From Dethiosulfatibacter sp. (GTDB lineage: Bacteria; Bacillota_A; Clostridia; Tissierellales; Dethiosulfatibacteraceae), in NCBI GenBank assembly GCA_019084435.1, contig JAHRFV010000319.1, positions 1 to 30,249 on the forward strand: a stretch of DNA of 30,249 nt, given 5' to 3'. Under the pieces are notes generated by a model. The model saw only the letters and a list, made by a program, of their open reading frames with translations, was not told where the DNA came from and did not search any database. This document shows, piece after piece, positions 24,280 to 30,249 of this stretch; position 1 is the first letter of the stretch, and each line of letters opens with the position of its first letter. The position numbers and the translations under genes were made by a program.

Positions 24280-25896
24280 ATGCAAAAAATACATGTCAAA
24301 CTCCAAACAAAAATCACAATCCTGGTCATAATAATCGTTTTCTTGTCCATAGCTACCGCGACCCTGTTTACCAGCAGATGGTATCTAAACAATATAAAGT
24401 TGGAAGTGGAGAAAAATGTTTTGAACACAGCCCAGCTTTTGGCCAGAACACCTATCGTTATAGAACGACTTCAAAATCCGACTGGTGTCAATAAGCTGCA
24501 GCCATTTGTCATAGAGGTTCTCAAATCCACCAAAGATATTGACATTATTGTTGTGGCCGATATGAATGGCATAAGGCACGCCCATCCAGTTGAAGAAAGG
24601 TTGGGATTTCGGGTTGTAGGCGGGGACGACAATGATGTCCTTGAGTTTGGCAAGAGCTATACCTCTTATGCCACAGGAACTCTGGGAAGCCAGGTCAGAT
24701 CCTTCACACCGGTCTATGACAGTGACGGCAAACAACTTGGGTATGCCTTGGTTGGTGTTCTCACAACAACCATGGACCTCGCGCAAAGCCAAATCATGCG
24801 AACGGTCTGGCTGGCTGCCTTTTTCGGATTGGTTCTTGGGAGCGCAGGCGCGTTCTTTCTAGCCAGAAGCATAAAAAAAGTTCTTCTTGGACAGGAACCT
24901 GAAGACATCGCCAAGATGTATCTGGAAAAGGAAGGTATCCTAGAGACAATACACGAGGGGATTATCGCCATAGATGAAAACAGGAAAATTACACTCATTA
25001 ACAGTTCCGCATTGGACATGTTGGGGATTGAGAACGCGGACACCTTAGGAAGACAGATTGACGATGTGGTTCCAAACTCCAGACTCAGATATGTCCTCGA
25101 GACGGGCATACCGGAATATGACAAGGAACAGATTGTCAATGGTGCGGTTATCATCACTAATCGAGTTCCAATATATGATGGGGAAAAGCTAGTGGGCGCA
25201 TTAGCAACATTCAAGGATAAGACAGATGTAATCAATCTCGCTGAGGAGCTCACAGGTGTCAGACAGTTGGTTGATGGACTTAGGGCAAACACCCATGAAT
25301 TCATGAATAAACTACATGTCATTTTGGGTCTGATAGAGCTTAACGAATTGCAGGAAGCAAAGAAATATATCGTCAACGTGGACAGCATACAAAGTCAGAT
25401 TATCAACATGATCATCGGCAGGATAAAGGAGCCAAAGGTGGCAGGTTTGCTCATAGGCAAGTTGAGTAGAGCCAAAGAGCTAGGCATAGAAATGATTGTT
25501 GACAACGACACCTATCTTGCAAAAATGAGAGATGAGATTATGAGCAATCGTATGTTGACCATCATTGGTAATCTGTTAGAAAACGCTATGGATGCCCTAA
25601 ACAGCAAAAACAGTGATAATAAAACCATCCATATAATGATAAGAGAAGAAGATGATGAAATAAAGATCACAGTCAGAGACAATGGTCTGGGCATTGATGA
25701 AGGCGACCTCAACAGCATATTCAACAGAGGTTATTCAACTAAGGAAGGCAATAGAGGACTGGGGCTGACACTGATAAAAGAAAATCTGGATACGATTGGC
25801 GGCATGATTAACGTACAATCTGTTAAAGGCAGGTTTACTGAATTTGATGTGACCATACCAAAGGAGGTATTAGATGATAAACCTACTAATAGTTGA
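24280..25896 (+). CDS. Sensor histidine kinase, CitA/DcuS/MalK family
   Basis: 538 aa. First membrane helix at about 11-30, an extracytoplasmic Cache/PAS-like ligand domain to about 165 (containing VADMNGIRHAHP and a YATGTLGSQVRSFTPV segment), second helix at about 173-195, a cytoplasmic PAS domain (ILETIHEGIIAIDENRKITLIN), the SpoOB-type dimerisation helix with phosphorylated His 339 in NTHEFMNKLHVILGL, and an ATPase domain with NLLENAMDAL and DNGLGID. The family senses citrate or C4-dicarboxylates outside the cell. Its place after citC makes citrate the likely ligand. It overlaps the regulator gene by 23 bp. Confidence 0.93.
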   Translation: MQKIHVKLQTKITILVIIIVFLSIATATLFTSRWYLNNIKLEVEKNVLNTAQLLARTPIVIERLQNPTGVNKLQPFVIEVLKSTKDIDIIVVADMNGIRHAHPVEERLGFRVVGGDDNDVLEFGKSYTSYATGTLGSQVRSFTPVYDSDGKQLGYALVGVLTTTMDLAQSQIMRTVWLAAFFGLVLGSAGAFFLARSIKKVLLGQEPEDIAKMYLEKEGILETIHEGIIAIDENRKITLINSSALDMLGIENADTLGRQIDDVVPNSRLRYVLETGIPEYDKEQIVNGAVIITNRVPIYDGEKLVGALATFKDKTDVINLAEELTGVRQLVDGLRANTHEFMNKLHVILGLIELNELQEAKKYIVNVDSIQSQIINMIIGRIKEPKVAGLLIGKLSRAKELGIEMIVDNDTYLAKMRDEIMSNRMLTIIGNLLENAMDALNSKNSDNKTIHIMIREEDDEIKITVRDNGLGIDEGDLNSIFNRGYSTKEGNRGLGLTLIKENLDTIGGMINVQSVKGRFTEFDVTIPKEVLDDKPTNS

Positions 25897-26560
25897 AGAT
25901 GATCCCATGGTTGCAGAGCTTAATAGAAGATACGTTTCCACAATCGATGGCTATCATGTGATTGGAATCGCCAGGAATGGTGAGGAGGCCATGTCCAAAC
26001 TCGAATCCTATAAAATTGACTTGCTACTCCTTGATATGTACATGCCTAAGACAAATGGACTGGAACTGCTTAAAGATATCAGAAGCAAACTGATGATGGT
26101 TGACGTGATCATGGTCACGGCTGCAAAGGAGACAGACAGCATCGATGAATTGTTCAAGCTGGGCGTGGTGGATTATCTAATCAAGCCCTTTGAGTACGAG
26201 AGATTGAAAAATTCGCTGGAAAACTACAAGAACAGATTTATGCTTCTAAACTCAAAAAAAGAGATTACCCAGGAAGATATAGACAGAATCACTTCAAGTC
26301 AGGTTCAGGAATTATCAGCTTCCCTTCAAAAAGGACTTCACAAAAACACCCTTGAAAGAATAAGGGCTTACATGCAATCCAAGCAGAATCAGCAGGTGAC
26401 ATCAAATGAATTGGCTGAGTCCCTACAGGTCTCAGCTGTGACTATAAGACGCTACTTGGAGTACCTTGTTTCTATCGGAGAAGTCAGACTGGAGATCGAG
26501 TATGGATCTATTGGGAGGCCAAGCTATTTGTATCGATATAAAGAATTTAAAGACGAATAG
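25874..26560 (+). CDS. Response regulator, CitB/DcuR family
   Basis: 228 aa. Receiver domain with phosphorylated Asp 54 in LLLLDMYMP, acidic pair in VEDDPMV, Thr in VTAAKE and Lys in LIKPFEYERL. The C-terminal domain has the helix-turn-helix LAESLQVSAVTIRRYLEYLVSIG and ends YGSIGRPSYLYR, which is typical of CitT/CitB/DcuR regulators. It should be phosphorylated by the kinase encoded just before it and activate citrate fermentation genes. AAGGAGGT for it lies within the end of the kinase gene. No terminator is visible before the tRNA gene. Confidence 0.94.
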   Translation: MINLLIVEDDPMVAELNRRYVSTIDGYHVIGIARNGEEAMSKLESYKIDLLLLDMYMPKTNGLELLKDIRSKLMMVDVIMVTAAKETDSIDELFKLGVVDYLIKPFEYERLKNSLENYKNRFMLLNSKKEITQEDIDRITSSQVQELSASLQKGLHKNTLERIRAYMQSKQNQQVTSNELAESLQVSAVTIRRYLEYLVSIGEVRLEIEYGSIGRPSYLYRYKEFKDE

Positions 26561-26592
26561 TATAAATTGTTTCCATATTCTAAGAAGACTGC

Positions 26593-26598
26593 TATAAT
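26593..26598 (+). promoter_or_regulatory. -10 box of the tRNA-Ser gene
   Basis: Perfect TATAAT 13 nt before the mature tRNA 5' end. A -35 is not clear (TTCCAT at 26571-26576 at 16 nt is the best candidate). The tRNA may also be read from the cit unit. Confidence 0.5.
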
Positions 26599-26610
26599 AA
26601 ACAGGAACAC

Positions 26611-26702
26611 GGAGAAGTACCCAAGCGGCTGAAGGGTCCGCACTCGAAATGCGACAGGTCGGCAAAACCGGCGCGAGGGTTCAAATCCCTCCTTCTCCGC
26701 CA
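26611..26702 (+). tRNA. tRNA-Ser (anticodon CGA)
   Basis: Class II tRNA of 92 nt. The acceptor GGAGAAG pairs with CTTCTCC, G is the discriminator, and CCA is encoded. The anticodon loop CTCGAAA gives CGA, reading UCG. A long variable arm GTCGG-CAAAA-CCGGC and T loop TTCAAAT are present. The convergent VWA gene ends 3 nt beyond the CCA. Confidence 0.97.
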
Positions 26703-26705
26703 TCT

Positions 26706-28049
26706 TCATGTTCTCTTAAAAATATCATTTAGTATCTTATTAAGTTGTCCTATTGTATTGCATTCCTCAGCTATATCGCAATAGGGAAGATACCTGTCCA
26801 TCTCCGAATCACTAGTACCCCATAAGAGTTTTTTTTCTGGATTAAGCCATATGAGAGTTTTGCACTTATCTTTTATTTCCTTCAATATCTCGATGTGTGG
26901 ATTGGTATCATTATTTCTAGCATCACCCAATATAATTATTGTGCTCTTTTTATTGATGGATTTACCGCATATTTTCTTAAAATCCTTAAAGGATTCACCA
27001 TAATCCGTATAACCTAACAGGATATCTAAATCTTCACCGGAATAAATCCTATCTAATGCCTCTTCAACTTCGTATTCTTTAAATACATGACTGACTTCCA
27101 CTAAATCTGAACACATGACAAAAGATCGAATTTTTAATAGCGTCTCATTTAAACTATATAGAAATAGAAGCATAAAATGAGATGCATATCTAACCGAATT
27201 GCTAATATCACATATAACAAATATATCCGGCCTATTTATTTTCTTAAATCGCCATTGTATGTCGAAAAGCATACCATCATTGGAACTATTTTTTCGAAGT
27301 GTTTTTTTTATATCGAGAAATCCTTTCTTATAGTTCCTTTTTCTTTTGGAATATCGAGAATATATCTTTTTAACAAATCTGTTGATAATAACCTTCATGG
27401 CTTCCATCTCATGTTCTTTTAGCTCAGCAAAACGGGTATCCTGAAGCCTGTTCTCAAGTGCATTCTTGTTTCTCTTTCCTTCCCGTAACTCATATTGGCT
27501 TTTGACATAGGATTCTGTGAATTCTTGCAAATCTTTTTTCTTTTTTTCCAGTGCGGATACCATTGACTCTGTACCAGGAATTTTTGACTCAGAAAGAAAC
27601 ATTATATCTTCCTCAAGATTTTTGATGCCAATCTGATCCATTATTTTTTGCACATACATTCCTTGCTGTGTTCGATATTGCATTTCATCAAGCCTAGAGA
27701 AATCAATCGCTTTGTTGAATAATTCTAAAAATTGTCGATCATCTTTATTAATAATAGACGCTGTCAAGTCACTCCATTCTTTTTCAAGAGCCTTTGCAAC
27801 ATCGAAGTTTGCATCAGCATAATCCATATCAAATAGCTTGACGTTAAAAAAGCTTTCAAATTGTTTGTCGAATATTAGAATATCTTCCTCTGATTTTACC
27901 AATGCAGTACTCAAAGCATATTTGAAGCTTTCTTTATCACTATATCCGATATGCTTAATTGCTGATATCGCATCTATTGTCTCTAATACCGATATGCGCA
28001 CCCCTGCATTTCTAAGATTATAACAAAAATCAAGTATTATATTATCCAT
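26706..28049 (-). CDS. CoxE-like VWA domain protein
   Basis: 447 aa with no signal peptide. The C-terminal VWA domain has an intact MIDAS: DISNS (in FVICDISNSVRYASHF), the Thr of LLGYTDYGESF and the Asp of IILGDARNND. The N-terminal half is charged and helical (EKKKKDLQEFTESYVKSQYELREG may form a coiled coil). CoxE proteins work with a MoxR-type ATPase encoded beside them, here 4 nt upstream, in metal-cofactor insertion or protein remodelling. The usual carbon monoxide or xanthine dehydrogenase genes are not in the window. It faces the tRNA gene. Confidence 0.85.
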   Translation of the reverse strand: MDNIILDFCYNLRNAGVRISVLETIDAISAIKHIGYSDKESFKYALSTALVKSEEDILIFDKQFESFFNVKLFDMDYADANFDVAKALEKEWSDLTASIINKDDRQFLELFNKAIDFSRLDEMQYRTQQGMYVQKIMDQIGIKNLEEDIMFLSESKIPGTESMVSALEKKKKDLQEFTESYVKSQYELREGKRNKNALENRLQDTRFAELKEHEMEAMKVIINRFVKKIYSRYSKRKRNYKKGFLDIKKTLRKNSSNDGMLFDIQWRFKKINRPDIFVICDISNSVRYASHFMLLFLYSLNETLLKIRSFVMCSDLVEVSHVFKEYEVEEALDRIYSGEDLDILLGYTDYGESFKDFKKICGKSINKKSTIIILGDARNNDTNPHIEILKEIKDKCKTLIWLNPEKKLLWGTSDSEMDRYLPYCDIAEECNTIGQLNKILNDIFKRT

Positions 28050-28053
28050 TGTA

Positions 28054-28992
28054 TCAATCCTTTTGTTTTGCTATCATAGCCATTTTACTAAGCTTAACCT
28101 CGGCCTTCTTTATATCTTCCTCATATTTCAATATTACACTCAATGAATCCTTAATGATGTCATAATCCAGCTCATCCTTACATAAAAGCATTAGAACTTG
28201 AGCCCAATCGATGGTTTCACTGATGGAAGGCAGCTTCTTAATATCCAGATGCCTTATTTGTTGTATAAAAGATACCAATTGTCTATTTAGCTCTTCAGAA
28301 ATGCCAGGCACCTTCACTCTTACGATATCTCTTTCCATTTTGGCTTCTGGAAAAGGAATATATAGATGTAGACATCTTCTTTTCAACGCATCGCTTAGGT
28401 CTCTTGCATTATTGCTGGTTAATATGACAAAGGGTATCTTTTTGGCTGTTATAGTTCCTATTTCTGGTACAGATACTTGATAATCAGAAAGAACTTCCAA
28501 TAAGAAGGCCTCAAATTCCTCATCGGATTTATCAATTTCGTCTATTAAAAGGACTGATCTCTCTTCCGTTTGAAGTGCTTTCAACAAGGGTCTTGGCTCT
28601 AAGAAATTTAGTGAAAAGAATAGATCATCATGTTTGTGCATCTTTACCATCGCATCTGCCAGAGAATCTTTACCGTCAATAATTTTGTTGAGATTATCCT
28701 TTAGAATCTGGGTATATAATAATTGCTTGCCATACTTCCATTCATAAAGAGATTTTGATTCATCCAATCCCTCATAGCATTGCAATCTAATTAAAGGAGA
28801 TTCAAAATATTTGGCACATGTCTTGGCCAATTCTGTTTTGCCCACTCCGGCAGGCCCCTCAACCAGTATTGGTTTATTTAGTTTATAGGCTAAGAAAAGT
28901 GTAGTGGCTATTTTTTTACTGCATATATAGTCCAATTTTCCAAAGCTTTCTTGTAATTCGTCTATAGATATCATTTTTTCTTTTTCGTCCAT
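28054..28992 (-). CDS. MoxR/CoxD-like AAA+ ATPase
   Basis: 312 aa. Walker A GPAGVGKTEL, the conserved LIRLQCYEGLDESKSLYEW segment, Walker B SVLLIDEIDKSDEEFEAF and sensor 1 FVILTSNNARDLSDALKRRCLHLYIPFP with the arginine finger are all present. It belongs to the AAA+ group that pairs with CoxE-like VWA proteins and remodels partner enzymes. AAAGGAG precedes the start on the minus strand. It forms a two-gene operon with the VWA gene. Upstream (28993-29152) I see AT-rich DNA and no strong minus-strand promoter, but an imperfect hairpin at 29121-29150. Confidence 0.88.
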   Translation of the reverse strand: MDEKEKMISIDELQESFGKLDYICSKKIATTLFLAYKLNKPILVEGPAGVGKTELAKTCAKYFESPLIRLQCYEGLDESKSLYEWKYGKQLLYTQILKDNLNKIIDGKDSLADAMVKMHKHDDLFFSLNFLEPRPLLKALQTEERSVLLIDEIDKSDEEFEAFLLEVLSDYQVSVPEIGTITAKKIPFVILTSNNARDLSDALKRRCLHLYIPFPEAKMERDIVRVKVPGISEELNRQLVSFIQQIRHLDIKKLPSISETIDWAQVLMLLCKDELDYDIIKDSLSVILKYEEDIKKAEVKLSKMAMIAKQKD

Positions 28993-29152
28993 TTTAATGG
29001 CTCCTTTCTGTGTTCATTTTTCAACACTTCAGCAATACATAATTCTATCATATATATTAATAGAGTAGAACAGGTGGCGTTTAATTGTTTTCATATTTTT
29101 GAAAAACTACTTCTCCACCCCATATTTTCAATATTTTAAATTGAAAAATGTC

Positions 29153-29181
29153 TTGACAAAATAGAAACAATAAAATATAAT
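29153..29181 (+). promoter_or_regulatory. Perfect sigma-A promoter of the TetR unit
   Basis: TTGACA at 29153-29158, 17 nt, TATAAT at 29176-29181. Both hexamers are consensus. The -10 box lies within the left arm of the 50-bp palindrome. Confidence 0.9.
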
Positions 29182-29220
29182 ACGATATATATCATATGAT
29201 ATATATCGTATTATATTTTA
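29171..29220 (+). repeat. 50-bp perfect palindrome, probable TetR operator
   Basis: Every base from 29171 to 29195 is complementary to 29220 back to 29196; the centre is CATATG. It covers the -10 box and the predicted start of transcription, 24 nt before the TetR start codon. Binding there would block transcription, so autorepression is likely. Because transcription should begin near its centre, the RNA would carry only half, so it acts as DNA and not as an RNA hairpin. Confidence 0.88.
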
Positions 29221-29243
29221 AGTGTTGAATTAGGAGGTTTAAC

Positions 29244-29810
29244 ATGCCACCAAAAAATAAATACACAAAAGAGCAGTTAGTTGACGTTGCATTTCAAATT
29301 GCATGTGAAGAAGGTTTTGACAATATTACCATTCGAAAAGTTGCTGAACATTTAGGGAGCTCCATTGCACCAATATATGTAAATTTTAAGGACGTTGGTG
29401 AGTTGAAACATGAAGTGGTTCTAAAGGCAATTAATATAACCAAAGAAATAATTGCAGAACAGAATTCTGGAGATCCTTTTTTAGATGTTGGAACAGGATC
29501 TGTCATATTTGCTAAGAAGTACCCTTTGCTTTATGAAGAACTAGTCTTGAATAGTAAAGATACCTATAAAGAACAAGTGGAGAATATTGAGTTTGCATTT
29601 AAGAAATTGAAGGAGACCCCGGAGTTGATGCAGTTTGACGACGATGAACTTAGACTTCTACTCATTAAGATGCAAGCATTACAGGCAGGTTTATCTCTGA
29701 TGGCTAGAAAAGAACATTACTCTAAAATACTTTCTGATGAACTTATCGTAAAAATACTAGATGAAACGGGAACAGATGTGCTCAACGGGATGATAAAACG
29801 AAATCAATAA
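29244..29810 (+). CDS. TetR/AcrR family transcriptional regulator
   Basis: 188 aa. The N-terminal TetR helix-turn-helix is clear: QLVDVAFQIACEEGFDNITIRKVAEHLGSSIAPIYVNFKD (in two parts, residues about 10-50). The C-terminal helical ligand domain has no recognised specificity. TAGGAGGT precedes ATG 29244. It probably binds the palindrome over its own promoter. The small membrane protein gene 36 nt downstream is the likely regulated partner. Confidence 0.92.
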   Translation: MPPKNKYTKEQLVDVAFQIACEEGFDNITIRKVAEHLGSSIAPIYVNFKDVGELKHEVVLKAINITKEIIAEQNSGDPFLDVGTGSVIFAKKYPLLYEELVLNSKDTYKEQVENIEFAFKKLKETPELMQFDDDELRLLLIKMQALQAGLSLMARKEHYSKILSDELIVKILDETGTDVLNGMIKRNQ

Positions 29811-29846
29811 AATAATAAGAAAAATCAAAATACAAGGAGAATCAAT

Positions 29847-30131
29847 ATGATATTAGCAGTAAATACTTTTATTATACTCTCAATTGCTATTGCAATACTT
29901 CAATTGGCATTAGCTTTTGGAGCACCTTTAGGCGAGTATACAATGGGAGGTAAATTTTCTGGAAAACTACCGATTAAAATGAGAATGGCGGCATTAGCAC
30001 AAATACTTATTCTACTGGTCTTTGTCTTTATTGTTTTATCAAAATCAGGAGTAGCGTTTCAACAATTTTATAATGTTGGAAGAACTGGCATTTGGTTTAT
30101 TGTCGTTTTTGAATATTCCGGAACAAATTGA
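29847..30131 (+). pseudogene. Small membrane protein, 3' end cut by mobile element
   Basis: The first 88 residues look like a normal small integral membrane protein: helix at about 5-25, the loop GAPLGEYTMGGKFSGKLP, helix at about 47-65, and the start of a third helix (TGIWFIVVF). The frame then runs into E-Y-S-G-T-N and a stop inside short tandem repeats that look like an insertion sequence end, so about one or two helices appear to be missing. It has a good binding site (AAGGAGAA) and follows the tetR gene. No function is known to me; the original protein was probably 120-140 aa. Confidence 0.65.
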
Positions 30132-30249
30132 ACCACCAGTCCGGTCAAATTGAGCCATGATTCCGATTTGGATAGAGCCACCATTCCGATGAGTGAGCCA
30201 TTCAGAAATATCCTTTATAATGTAGACAGATATCATTATGATGTCAATA
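30115..30249. mobile_element. End of an IS21-like insertion sequence (partial)
   Basis: Four consecutive units of about 20-23 nt start at 30115, 30138, 30160 and 30183. Each begins with A-T/G-TCCG and ends with G-A-A/G-CCA. Multiple short repeats near the tip are typical of IS21-family ends, where the IstA transposase binds. The exact boundary is uncertain (about 30110). No transposase is inside the window; it would lie beyond 30249. Confidence 0.5.

Noticed and set aside
24714..25388. Long antisense open frame of 224 codons within the sensor kinase gene
   Set aside because: It has no ribosome binding site and its translation shows no domain. The sense strand carries an obvious kinase. It is a by-product of codon use.
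29121..29150. Imperfect hairpin before the TetR promoter as a terminator
   Set aside because: It has a bulge, is AT-rich and has no T-run in either direction, and no gene reads into it from the plus strand.
1..30249. CRISPR array, prophage or conjugative element
   Set aside because: No regularly spaced repeats, integrase, phage structural or transfer genes are seen. The only mobile DNA signs are the repeats near 15.2-16.4 kb and the IS-like end at the right border.

Overview
The window looks like chromosomal DNA of a low-GC, anaerobic, Gram-positive bacterium of the Clostridia. The signs are AT-rich codons, strong GGAGG ribosome binding sites, sigma-A promoters, a glgC/glgD glycogen operon, CsoR copper control, an ATP-independent citrate lyase operon with a CitA/CitB-type two-component system, and CCA encoded in the tRNA gene. 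The species cannot be named from the sequence.

Layout. (1) 1-9370, plus strand: a glycogen operon, glgB (5' end outside the window, with an in-frame TAG), glgP (apparently starting at AUC), glgC, glgD, glgA and a GH13 alpha-glucan hydrolase. (2) 9404-13321: a promoter, a 37-aa leader peptide, two tandem terminators and a heterodimeric ABC multidrug-type exporter. (3) 13318-16307: a VOC protein (minus), a GNAT acetyltransferase and a D-Ala-D-Ala-ligase-like ATP-grasp protein, a pterin carbinolamine dehydratase and a small membrane protein. Two 133-bp structured repeats, and a 15-bp remnant of a third, sit in the gaps. (4) 16383-19232, minus: copA-copZ-csoR behind a CsoR-type operator. (5) 19376-20448: a second leader-peptide/tandem-terminator unit like that in (2), followed by a run of tiny genes (11, 41, 44, 41 and 40 aa) and a strong terminator. 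(6) 20503-26560: citDEFC plus a sensor kinase and response regulator. (7) 26611-26702: tRNA-Ser(CGA). (8) 26706-28992, minus: a MoxR-type AAA+ ATPase and a CoxE-like VWA protein. (9) 29153-30249: a TetR regulator with a 50-bp perfect palindrome over its promoter, and a small membrane protein cut off by what looks like the end of an IS21-like element.

The most interesting signal is the pair of units at 9404-9708 and 19376-19744. Each has a TTGACA-N17-TATNCT promoter, a short ORF ending in F-x-QPP-x-VG-I, and two GC-rich terminators. In both, the RNA encoding the F-T/I-Q-P segment can pair over about 13 nt with the 5' arm of terminator 1. This would free the 3' arm of terminator 1 to pair with the 5' arm of terminator 2. 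The result is a five-segment switch (A:B plus C:D against B:C plus D:E) that translation of the leader could set. One copy controls an exporter, as in the known bmrB-bmrCD attenuator of B. subtilis; the other precedes a cluster of unrecognised paralogous microproteins. I infer a translation-stress or antibiotic-responsive regulon in which the microproteins are new members.

Starts were moved from the longest open frame where a ribosome binding site or family N-terminus demanded it (glgP, first ABC subunit, VOC, GNAT, membrane protein, citD, citE). All family assignments come from motifs read by eye, and no database search was possible.
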